Part shown: positions 12,574-18,159 of the stretch, one piece after another
How the letters are laid out: every line of letters begins with the position of its first letter
Numbering within the stretch: position 1 is the stretch's first letter
Assembly: GCA_030917725.1 (NCBI GenBank)
Contig: JAUPUE010000038.1
Coordinates: forward strand, 1 to 18,638
DNA: 18,638 bases
Reading direction: 5' to 3'
DNA from: Patescibacteria group bacterium
GTDB lineage: Bacteria > Patescibacteriota > Minisyncoccia > Phycocordibacterales > EsbW-18
Position numbers and translations under genes: made by a program
The notes under the pieces: generated by a model
Database searches by the model: none
Told to the model about the DNA's origin: nothing
Seen by the model: the letters and a program-made list of their open reading frames with translations, nothing else

Positions 12574-14129
12574 CTTTTGTTCATGCAGGATTCTGGGGAT
12601 TCCTTGGGGGTGTAGCGCTTCAGTTTCTTTGGGATGTGGGTTGGGAATATGGAGCCGAAGCAATTGTTGTCGGCATCGCATTGATTCTCATATTCAGATT
12701 AAAGAAGAGGGTAATAGTCTGTTTCGCGATATTTCTCATATGCTTTGGACTTGGCATCGCCCGCTCGTATCATTCACGACTTTTTGTGGGTGACCCGATG
12801 GTGATAGAACGCATCGGCGAATCGGTAACGCTCGAGGGAATCATCAGCGATGACCCACAGATGAGCTTAAAAGGGCAGAAGATACTGGTTGATGTTGGGA
12901 AGGAAGACATCTCGGTCTCTGTTCCTTCCTATCCCATCTTTTCATACGGCGACAAGGTAATGGTCGAAGGAAAGCTTGAGATTCCCGAAGCATTCGAAAC
13001 CGACTTGGGACGCACGTTCGATTATCCAAGCTTCTTGGCTCGAAAGGGGATATTCCACGTCATCAAGCGTGGGAATGCGACGCTTATCGATGCTGACCAA
13101 GGAAATCCCGTCCGTGCGTTCTTCATCAAAATAAAACACTCCTTCGTTGAGAGCATTGAGCGGAGCGTTTCGGAACCGTCGGCAGGCTTGGCTTCGGGTG
13201 TGGTGCTTGGTGTTGAGGGGGCTCTTTCAGAAGATGACGAAGAAGCATTCCGAGTTGCGGGGCTAATCCACATCATCGTGGTCTCGGGCTACAACATCAC
13301 GATGGCGGGAGACTTTGTCCGCACCATGCTCCGCTCGTTCTCAACCGTTGTTGGCTCGTTGGGGAGCATCATCGGTATTGTGGTCTACATCATGATCGCC
13401 GGAGCCTCATCAACCGCCATACGTGCCGGCATCATGGCCGGGCTCACGGTCCTCGCGCGCGTGGTAAAGCGGCGCTACAACGTGACCCGATCGCTTATGT
13501 TGGCCGCGTGCCTCATGATCTTTCATGTACCGTACATTCTTTTGTACGACCCATCCTTCCAGCTTTCGTTCTTGGCTACGTGGGGACTTGTTTCCATTGC
13601 ACCGCTGTATGCCAAACATCTCAAGTGGGTTCCCGAGACGGGCGGATTGCGTGAGACGCTTGGAACGACGCTCGGCGCGCAGACTGCCGTTACACCCATC
13701 CTCCTGTATCAATCAGGGATGACAAACCTGCTCACGCTTCCTGCGAACCTCATCGTGCTCCCGACGATGCCACTTTTTATGATCGGTTCGTTGGCCGCGG
13801 GCGTCGCAGGATTCTTTGGTGCGTTCGTCGCTCTGCCGTTCTCGATTCTTATCGAAGTGGTGGGCGCGTACGTCTTTTGGATTGTCAAAATCGCCGACAG
13901 CTTTCCGTCGATGTTGGTGGATGTGGGAGTCATGCCGATATGGGTGCTTATCGGTCTGTACGCGGTGATCGGATGCTGGGTACTATTCAGCAATAAGCAA
14001 TTAGAAAACTCGAAATACTTGGCGCAGAGCGGAGTGGATCCGGGTTTTTCCGAGCCTGCGAGGACAAAACACGGACCACGCAGCGAAAGTGCGACCACTT
14101 ATTGTGCTGAAGCTTCTTCGTACCACTGA
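12564..14129 (+). CDS. comEC: ComEC/Rec2 competence channel, N-terminal OB and Competence domains only
   Basis: The 521-aa product has two N-terminal membrane segments (about residues 8-28 and 32-66), an OB-like DUF4131 region (about 80-190: VTLEGIISDDPQMSLKGQKI; FDYPSFLARKGIFHVIKRG), then the polytopic Competence domain with HIIVVSGYNITM at 236-247, SSTAIRAGIMAG near 280, and DPSFQLSFLATWGL at 329. ComEC forms the inner-membrane channel through which one strand of imported DNA enters. The C-terminal metallo-beta-lactamase domain of full-length ComEC is missing; a matching stand-alone protein is encoded at 15602-16450. Native sequence seems to end near residue 476; the last ~45 residues (NKQLENSKYLAQSGVDPG onward) are translated from repeat DNA, and the end overlaps the convergent superoxide dismutase gene by 31 bp. 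Confidence 0.9.
   Translation: MRSAFVHAGFWGFLGGVALQFLWDVGWEYGAEAIVVGIALILIFRLKKRVIVCFAIFLICFGLGIARSYHSRLFVGDPMVIERIGESVTLEGIISDDPQMSLKGQKILVDVGKEDISVSVPSYPIFSYGDKVMVEGKLEIPEAFETDLGRTFDYPSFLARKGIFHVIKRGNATLIDADQGNPVRAFFIKIKHSFVESIERSVSEPSAGLASGVVLGVEGALSEDDEEAFRVAGLIHIIVVSGYNITMAGDFVRTMLRSFSTVVGSLGSIIGIVVYIMIAGASSTAIRAGIMAGLTVLARVVKRRYNVTRSLMLAACLMIFHVPYILLYDPSFQLSFLATWGLVSIAPLYAKHLKWVPETGGLRETLGTTLGAQTAVTPILLYQSGMTNLLTLPANLIVLPTMPLFMIGSLAAGVAGFFGAFVALPFSILIEVVGAYVFWIVKIADSFPSMLVDVGVMPIWVLIGLYAVIGCWVLFSNKQLENSKYLAQSGVDPGFSEPARTKHGPRSESATTYCAEASSYH
13989..14009. repeat. Short heptamer array at the comEC 3' end
   Basis: Two 7-bp units, agcaata and agcaatt, are followed by agaaaac, paralleling the end of the 12371-12405 array in the same orientation. 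It is read as codons in the comEC tail. Confidence 0.5.
14022..14100. repeat. Imperfect palindromic repeat in the comEC tail
   Basis: An arm beginning GTGGATCCGG (near 14034) mirrors an arm ending CGGACCAC (to 14079), with the T-rich run of one facing the A-rich run of the other; outer CGCA/TGCG bases extend it. A small AAGTG/CACTT hairpin (14087-14100) abuts it and reaches the stop of the convergent gene. Confidence 0.6.
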
Positions 14130-14704
14130 GCGACAGTCTCCCAGTTGAGAGCGTCGAGATATGCTGCAGCGTATTTAGCCTTGTCGGCAGGAGCGTAGTC
14201 CAAAAGGTATGAGTGTTCCCACATGTCCAAGGTAACGATAGGGGAAAGGCCGGTGAGGTGGCCCAAGTGCTGTTCGTCGACCCACTGGGTGAGGAGGCGC
14301 TTGGCGCTTGGATCGTAGTAGAGCATCGCCCAGCCGATGCCACGGGTGAGAGCGATAGCCTTGAATCGGGTCATGAAGGCATCAACACTGCCCCAAGTCT
14401 CGCTGACTGCTTGGGCGAGGGCACTGTCTGTGGGGAGAGCTTTCGGGCCGCCTTCGAGAGCGCCAAAGTAATATTCGTGGTTTCGCATACCATCGAATTC
14501 AAACGAGAATCGGCGCTGGAGCTCGCCGAGGGCATAGGCGTTGGCCTCAGAATCCTTGGAATACTCCTCGATCTTGCCCAAGATCACATTGGTCTGTTTT
14601 ACGTACCCCTCGTAGAGCTTGATATGGGTCTCAAATGTCTTAGGGGAGATGCCGGAAACCTCCGGAAGGGCGAACTGGCGGGTTGAGTAGGGGGTAGCTG
14701 TCAT
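14099..14704 (-). CDS. Superoxide dismutase (Fe/Mn family)
   Basis: The 201-aa product has the complete Fe/Mn-SOD metal site: His27 (FETHIKLYEGYV), His76 (GMRNHEYYFGAL), Asp160 and His164 (VTLDMWEHSYLLDY). It converts superoxide to oxygen and hydrogen peroxide. Gly72, four residues before His76, is the Mn-type residue at this position; the second-sphere Gln is not placed with confidence (the DEQHLGH segment is unusual), so metal preference stays open. ATG 14704 was chosen: an in-frame TTG at 14734 precedes the start predicted from the extended -10 TGT-TATACT at 14747-14739. No signal peptide, so cytosolic. It converges on comEC with a 31-bp overlap. Possession of a SOD suggests exposure to oxygen. 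Confidence 0.92.
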   Translation of the reverse strand: MTATPYSTRQFALPEVSGISPKTFETHIKLYEGYVKQTNVILGKIEEYSKDSEANAYALGELQRRFSFEFDGMRNHEYYFGALEGGPKALPTDSALAQAVSETWGSVDAFMTRFKAIALTRGIGWAMLYYDPSAKRLLTQWVDEQHLGHLTGLSPIVTLDMWEHSYLLDYAPADKAKYAAAYLDALNWETVAQWYEEASAQ

Positions 14705-14738
14705 AAAAGATAGTGATAGGGGGCTTATAAGCAAAATA

Positions 14739-14747
14739 AGTATAACA
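14739..14747 (-). promoter_or_regulatory. Extended -10 of the superoxide dismutase gene
   Basis: On the reverse strand TGT-TATACT predicts a start near 14732 and a leader of about 28 nt before ATG 14704. Confidence 0.55.
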
Positions 14748-14821
14748 TGGCCCTAAAACGGCTCCATTAGGCTGTCTGGTGGTTGCAAGACTTGACCAAA
14801 ATAGCTTCGTATGGGGTGCTA

Positions 14822-14849
14822 TTGACAAAAAAAGTAGCCCTGCTATAAT
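14822..14849 (+). promoter_or_regulatory. Consensus promoter of the SleB-type hydrolase gene
   Basis: TTGACA (14822-14827), a 16-bp spacer ending TGC, and a perfect TATAAT (14844-14849) make this the strongest promoter in the window. The predicted start is 14856, the first base of the first leader hairpin. Confidence 0.85.
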
Positions 14850-14855
14850 AAGGCA

Positions 14856-14897
14856 TCTTTCTTTTCGGAAAGAGCCGTCCTCCGGGGCGGCTTTTTT
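14856..14897 (+). terminator. Leader hairpins with intrinsic terminator (candidate attenuator)
   Basis: Two hairpins follow the predicted start directly: TCTTTC/GAAAGA (14856-14873), then GCCGTCC (14874-14880) pairing with the GG-rich half to 14891, followed by T6 (14892-14897). This terminator lies between the promoter and the gene's ATG at 14914, so most transcripts could stop before the gene. Confidence 0.75.
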
Positions 14898-14913
14898 CGT
14901 TGAGGAAGGCACT

Positions 14914-15495
14914 ATGCAAAATACAAAAATCAAGAACCTTTATAGGCTTTTCGCAAAGACGGCCGTTTGTGCCCTCATCGGAGCCCTTGCGTTCACATCG
15001 AACATCACGCTTTTGAGCAACCATGCTGAAGCTGCTTCGATTAGTGTCCTCGGTTTCTCCAAGGTTGACGATGAGATCCTCTGGTTCGCCCGAACGATCT
15101 ATTCTGAGACCAAGAAGGCCAGCGAGCAGGAGCTCGTTGCGTGGGTCATCCGTAACCGCGTTGAGTCAGGCGCATACGGCGGTGATTCATACGAAGACGT
15201 TGTCCTCGCTCGCGGTCAGTTTTCTGGTATGCATGCGACAGACAAGCAGTACCCGACCAACATCTCGATGAGCTACCAGGACTCGAGCCCTTCATGGGAT
15301 AGTGCCGTTTCAATCGCACGTTCTGTCTATTACGCTGACGCCGACCTCAACCCGCTTTCGTCAGACGTGATGCACTTCTATTCTCCAATCTCCGTCATGA
15401 ACACGCCGTCATGGGCAGTTGGTCTTGAACCTGCTCACACGGTCGCCGACCCTGTCACCAGCCGTATCCGATTTGCGTTCTACGCACTCAACTAA
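14914..15495 (+). CDS. Secreted cell wall hydrolase, SleB family
   Basis: The 193-aa product starts at ATG 14914, after a GAGGAAGG SD-like stretch. It has a signal peptide: basic KIKNLYRLFAK, hydrophobic TAVCALIGALAFTSNITLL, and a likely cleavage after HAEA (residue 40). The mature part is the Hydrolase_2 (SleB-type) domain: ILWFARTIYSETKKASEQEL with the expected catalytic Glu65, AWVIRNRVESG, then the FSGMHATD segment, a C-terminal VMHFYSP motif and PSWA. SleB-like enzymes cleave peptidoglycan as lytic transglycosylases; in a non-spore-former this points to wall turnover, division or an attack on neighbouring cells, which cannot be distinguished here. It is a single-gene unit with a consensus promoter, a leader terminator and its own terminator. 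Confidence 0.88.
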   Translation: MQNTKIKNLYRLFAKTAVCALIGALAFTSNITLLSNHAEAASISVLGFSKVDDEILWFARTIYSETKKASEQELVAWVIRNRVESGAYGGDSYEDVVLARGQFSGMHATDKQYPTNISMSYQDSSPSWDSAVSIARSVYYADADLNPLSSDVMHFYSPISVMNTPSWAVGLEPAHTVADPVTSRIRFAFYALN

Positions 15496-15521
15496 TCCTC
15501 CTTCGCTCAAGCTTCGGAGGA
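15496..15521. repeat. Small inverted repeat after the hydrolase gene
   Basis: TCCTCC (15496-15501) and GGAGGA (15516-15521) flank a 14-bp loop containing AAGCTT. It begins at the base after the stop codon and has no T-tract, so it is not a terminator by itself. Confidence 0.5.
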
Positions 15522-15533
15522 CAAGTCAAAATG

Positions 15534-15565
15534 CCCTGCACAGAAATGTGCGGGGTGTTTTGTTT
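15534..15565 (+). terminator. Rho-independent terminator of the SleB-type gene
   Basis: CCCTGCACA (15534-15542), a GAAA loop, and TGTGCGGGG (15547-15555) form a 9-bp stem with one G-T pair, followed by a T-rich tract. Confidence 0.88.
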
Positions 15566-15589
15566 ACCCCAATCTCATCTCCACCACGC

Positions 15590-15595
15590 TACACT
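15590..15595 (+). promoter_or_regulatory. -10 box of the metallo-beta-lactamase gene
   Basis: TACACT ends 6 bp before the ATG at 15602, the same leaderless arrangement as rnhA. Confidence 0.5.
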
Positions 15596-15601
15596 GTGCG
15601 T

Positions 15602-16450
15602 ATGAAGCACTGGCTACGGCTTATCGTTCTCTATCTCATTGTCGCGAGCGCTGTTGCGCTCGCTTGGATGGCATACGATATGCCGGACAAGAAGCTGACC
15701 GTCGCTTTTCTCGACATTGGACAAGGGGATTCTATTTTCATACAAAGTCCGACGGGGCGTCAGGTGCTCATCGATGGTGGTATTGATCGAGATGTTTTGG
15801 CCGAGCTCGCGTTGGTCATGCCGTTCTTTGATCGTTCGATTGATGTGGTGATTGCGACGCACCCAGACAAAGACCACATTGGCGGATTGCCGTACGTGTT
15901 TGAGCAATACGATATTGATGTGGTGCTCGACCCAGGACTTGAAGCCGATACCGAAGGGTACGATTTCTATGCTGATATGCGTGCTCAAGAAAAAGACGTC
16001 GTGTATCACGAAGCGCGTCGAGGTCAGGTCATCGATTTGGGTGGGGGAGCGTACCTCCGCATTCTCTATCCCGACAAAGATATGGATGGAGCGGAGACCA
16101 ACAGCGCTTCGATTGCCACTCAGCTCATATATGGTGAGACCGAGGTGATGCTCACCGGCGATGCACCCGATGAGACCGAAAACTATCTGGTCTCGATTGA
16201 TTCTCACCTTACGAGTGACATCCTCAAAGCGGGGCACCATGGCTCGAAGACATCCACTTCGCAGGTATTCCTTGATGCGGTCGATCCCGACTACACAATC
16301 ATCTCAGCAGGGAAGGATAATTCGTATGGGCATCCGCATCAGGAAGTGGTTGCTCGACTGGTCGCCGCAAGCACGACGATACTCACCACCTTCGAAGAGG
16401 GGACTATTGTTTTTGAGAGTGATGGGAAGACACTTCGGCTTATGAGATAG
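15602..16450 (+). CDS. ComEC-type metallo-beta-lactamase protein, membrane-anchored
   Basis: The 282-aa product has one N-terminal membrane segment (residues 4-24) followed by a ComEC/Rec2-type metallo-beta-lactamase domain facing outward. Motifs: FLDIGQGDSIFIQSP (37-51), VLIDGG, the metal motif His87-Pro-Asp-Lys-Asp91-His92 with IGGL, LTGDAPDE (Asp187), LKAGHHGSKTST (His212, His213) and GHPHQEV. In full-length ComEC this domain sits at the C-terminus and is proposed to degrade one strand of incoming DNA; here it is a separate gene 1.5 kb downstream of the channel part. I start at ATG 15602 because the reading frame before it covers the previous terminator. It is probably leaderless. An independent extracytoplasmic nuclease is the alternative role. 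Confidence 0.9.
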   Translation: MKHWLRLIVLYLIVASAVALAWMAYDMPDKKLTVAFLDIGQGDSIFIQSPTGRQVLIDGGIDRDVLAELALVMPFFDRSIDVVIATHPDKDHIGGLPYVFEQYDIDVVLDPGLEADTEGYDFYADMRAQEKDVVYHEARRGQVIDLGGGAYLRILYPDKDMDGAETNSASIATQLIYGETEVMLTGDAPDETENYLVSIDSHLTSDILKAGHHGSKTSTSQVFLDAVDPDYTIISAGKDNSYGHPHQEVVARLVAASTTILTTFEEGTIVFESDGKTLRLMR

Positions 16451-16456
16451 AACAAA

Positions 16457-16473
16457 CCCCGCGGTGAGCGGGG
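16457..16473 (-). terminator. Terminator of rpmB, possibly shared with the convergent gene
   Basis: CCCCGC (16457-16462) and GCGGGG (16468-16473) form a 6-bp stem. On the reverse strand it is followed by TTTGTT, fitting rpmB; on the forward strand only two T follow. Confidence 0.75.
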
Positions 16474-16488
16474 CTTGAGGAGGGGAGT

Positions 16489-16746
16489 CTACTTCTTGAT
16501 GACGCCTGCTTTCTTGAGGGTCGCGTAAACGCCGTTCTTGCGGACTGTCTTCATACCGCGGTTCGAGATGGTGACCGTGACGGTCTTGCCGGTCTCAGGG
16601 ACGAAAAGACGGCGCTTCTGGAGGTTTGCCTTACGGCGAACCTTACCGCGCTTTACGCCGGGGTTAAACTGGGTAGCACGAACACGGTTGCTGTAGCGAC
16701 CGCCCATGATTCCCGTCTTTCCTGTTACGACACAGACTTTTGGCAT
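16489..16746 (-). CDS. rpmB: 50S ribosomal protein bL28
   Basis: The 85-aa product has the bL28 signature: MPKVCVVTGKTGIMGGRYSN, the basic RGKVRRKANLQKRRLFVPE segment and ISNRGMKTVRKNG near the end. bL28 binds the 50S subunit near the E site. Only one of the zinc cysteines of the C+ forms is present (Cys5), so this is a zinc-independent type. It stands alone on the reverse strand, with a promoter in the 53-bp divergent gap shared with the M50 protease gene and a short ~12-nt leader without SD. Confidence 0.95.
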   Translation of the reverse strand: MPKVCVVTGKTGIMGGRYSNRVRATQFNPGVKRGKVRRKANLQKRRLFVPETGKTVTVTISNRGMKTVRKNGVYATLKKAGVIKK

Positions 16747-16764
16747 ACATTTATTGAGACCATG

Positions 16765-16792
16765 ATGATATCATACGAATACGATATCGCAA
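16765..16792 (-). promoter_or_regulatory. Promoter of rpmB
   Basis: On the reverse strand TTGCGA (16792-16787), a 16-bp spacer and TATCAT (16770-16765), predicting a start near 16758. GATATC occurs twice in this gap; TACGAT at 16780-16785 may serve as the -10 of the divergent protease gene. Confidence 0.5.
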
Positions 16793-16799
16793 GACACCC

Positions 16800-17399
16800 A
16801 TGGAAACCCTCATCGGCATCATCATCTTGATTCTTTCAATCATCATCCATGAGGTTTCTCATGGATATGTCGCTGAGTGGCTCGGAGACCCGACTGCCCG
16901 CTATGCCGGACGGCTCACACTGAACCCAATCCCGCACATCGATCCTATCGGTTCGGTCCTGTTGCCAATCATTACAAGCATCTCGGGAGGATTTATCTTC
17001 GGATGGGCAAAGCCGGTTCCATACAATCCATACAACCTCCGCCATGGGGTATGGGGAGAAGCACTCGTCGCACTTGCCGGTCCTGCATCCAACTTTGCGC
17101 TCATGCTCATCTTTGGTCTCGCAATGCGCTTTGTGGCTGTGCCACAGGCGATGTTTGATGTGTTTGCGATTATCGTCTTGGTTAACATCAGCCTCGCGGT
17201 TTTTAACCTCGTGCCGATTCCACCACTCGACGGTTCCAAGATCCTTTTTGCACTTCTTCCATATAGAGCTCAGCAGGCCCGCTTCTTTCTTGAGAAGTAT
17301 GGATTCTTCTTGGTCGTTATATTTGTCATCTTTCTTTCGCCGGTTCTCGGTCCTGTTGTGAGGGGACTTTTCGGGCTCGTGACGGGCATCAACTTGTAG
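16800..17399 (+). CDS. Site-2 protease, M50 family (membrane metalloprotease)
   Basis: The 199-aa product is a compact polytopic protein with the two M50 signatures in membrane segments: His17-Glu-Val-Ser-His21 in IIIHEVSHGYVAEWLGD and Asn136-Leu-Val-Pro-Ile-Pro-Pro-Leu-Asp144-Gly. A G-rich GRLTLNPIPHIDPIGSVLLP loop and the GWAKPVPYNP motif are typical of the small YwhC/YdiL-like M50B subgroup. Enzymes of this group cut substrates within the membrane, often in envelope stress signalling; the substrate here is unknown and no PDZ domain is present. It is divergent from rpmB with a 53-bp gap, and a 334-bp region without an ordinary gene follows it. Confidence 0.9.
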   Translation: METLIGIIILILSIIIHEVSHGYVAEWLGDPTARYAGRLTLNPIPHIDPIGSVLLPIITSISGGFIFGWAKPVPYNPYNLRHGVWGEALVALAGPASNFALMLIFGLAMRFVAVPQAMFDVFAIIVLVNISLAVFNLVPIPPLDGSKILFALLPYRAQQARFFLEKYGFFLVVIFVIFLSPVLGPVVRGLFGLVTGINL

Positions 17400-17650
17400 A
17401 GTAGGAGCTCAGGGTGTAAGTTCTCTCCTGGAAGGAGGTGAGGTATACATGAAGCGTCTCCTCGTTTAGAACTGAAGACTGTGTCCGCGCCGAGATGATC
17501 CGGAGGCGTGTCCGGCGACGCCAAGCCGAATGTTCGGTAGACCAAAGATGCACCGGATCACAAAGGATACTTACCCAGAGCCCTACAACGGGGTTCAGTC
17601 CGAAAGGACACACAGGCCACCTCTGCGCACTCCGCATGTGGCCGTTCTTT
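17400..17650 (+). ncRNA. Candidate structured RNA upstream of rpsL
   Basis: The 334 bp between the protease and rpsL hold no ordinary gene but fold strongly. TGATCCGG (17496-17503) pairs perfectly with CCGGATCA (17553-17560), enclosing two hairpins, GGCGT/ACGCC (17505-17522) and CCGA/TCGG (17526-17537), as a three-way junction. TGTGTCC (17480-17486) can pair with GGACACA (17606-17612), which competes with a local GTCC-GAAA-GGAC hairpin (17598-17609), so two mutually exclusive folds exist. A terminator-like hairpin GGCCAC/GTGGCC with inner TGCG/CGCA ends at 17643 and is followed by GTTCTTT. I cannot match it to RNase P RNA, SRP RNA, tmRNA or a riboswitch class I know. No clear promoter was found; it may be read from the protease gene. 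Confidence 0.5.
17449..17469 (+). CDS. Possible leader peptide MKRLLV
   Basis: ATG-AAG-CGT-CTC-CTC-GTT-TAG is a six-codon ORF. The AAGGAGGTGA at 17432-17441 is a ten-base match to the usual 16S rRNA 3' end, 7 bp before the ATG, and is the strongest SD in the window. CTCCT (17425-17429) and AGGAG (17433-17437) can form a hairpin that hides the SD. It lies at the 5' part of the candidate RNA. Expression is unproven. Confidence 0.35.
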   Translation: MKRLLV

Positions 17651-17671
17651 ATGGGAGAGCTCCAATCCGTC

Positions 17672-17700
17672 TTGCATCCCAACGACTTTCATAGTATTCT
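17672..17700 (+). promoter_or_regulatory. Promoter of rpsL
   Basis: TTGCAT (17672-17677), a 17-bp spacer and TATTCT (17695-17700), predicting a start near 17707, where a hairpin begins. Confidence 0.5.
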
Positions 17701-17706
17701 CCCTCT

Positions 17707-17727
17707 ATCCGCAATCGCGGATTTTTT
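17707..17727 (+). terminator. Hairpin with T-tract just before rpsL
   Basis: ATCCGC-AATC-GCGGAT followed by T's to 17727 looks like a small intrinsic terminator, 6 bp before the rpsL ATG. It may end the upstream RNA or act as a leader hairpin of the rpsL mRNA. Confidence 0.65.
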
Positions 17728-17733
17728 GACCCA

Positions 17734-18150
17734 ATGACAACCGTTAACCAGCTCGTACGCCGCAACCGCAAGAAAGTCGCCGCAAAATCAAAGACGACGG
17801 CACTTCGTCGTGGTTTTAACACCATCACGAACCGTCCTTCGACCTACCCATCTCCTTTTAAGCGCGGTGTCTGTACGCAGGTCAAAACAACAACTCCTAA
17901 GAAGCCTAACTCGGCTATCCGCAAAATCGCCCGCGTTCGCCTCACCAACGGTCTCGAAGTCACCGCATACATCCCGGGAATGGGACACAAGCTCCAGGAA
18001 CACTCGGTGGTCATGCTCCGCGGTGGTCGTGTCAAAGACATCGGTGCTCGTTACACAATCGTTCGTGGTCGTCTCGACGCAGAAGGTGTCGAAAAGCGCC
18101 GCAAGGGTCGCAGTCACTACGGTACCAAGAAGCCGAAGGCAACCTCATAA
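17734..18150 (+). CDS. rpsL: 30S ribosomal protein uS12
   Basis: The 138-aa product begins MTTVNQLVRRNRKK and has the invariant KRGVCTQV, TTTPKKPNSAIRK and GHKLQEHSVVMLRGGRVKD segments of the decoding-centre protein. A ~14-residue insertion before KRGVCT (RRGFNTITNRPSTYP) is like that of Firmicutes S12. The loop after GGRVKD is odd: the near-universal LPGVRYH reads IGARYT, one residue shorter, removing the Pro corresponding to E. coli Pro90, a known streptomycin-resistance site. The Asp that RimO methylthiolates in other bacteria is kept. No SD; a terminator-like hairpin sits directly upstream. rpsG follows after 9 bp, as in the str operon. Confidence 0.96.
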   Translation: MTTVNQLVRRNRKKVAAKSKTTALRRGFNTITNRPSTYPSPFKRGVCTQVKTTTPKKPNSAIRKIARVRLTNGLEVTAYIPGMGHKLQEHSVVMLRGGRVKDIGARYTIVRGRLDAEGVEKRRKGRSHYGTKKPKATS

Positions 18151-18159
18151 TAATTTTTC

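Noticed and set aside
159..14009. CRISPR arrays (short regular repeats)
   Set aside because: Units are 7 bp, contiguous, degenerate and without spacers; no cas genes.
14779..14913. 45-residue N-terminal extension of the SleB-type hydrolase
   Set aside because: It would span the consensus promoter and terminator; a clean signal peptide begins at 14914.
15419..15601. 61-residue N-terminal extension of the metallo-beta-lactamase protein
   Set aside because: It overlaps the hydrolase gene and its terminator; the membrane anchor begins at 15602.
17400..17650. tmRNA, SRP RNA, RNase P RNA or a macrolide-type resistance leader
   Set aside because: None of the hallmark motifs of these RNAs is visible (no tRNA-like end, no GGAAGCAGC-type SRP loop, no RNase P core). 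MKRLLV only loosely resembles short stalling peptides and no resistance gene follows.
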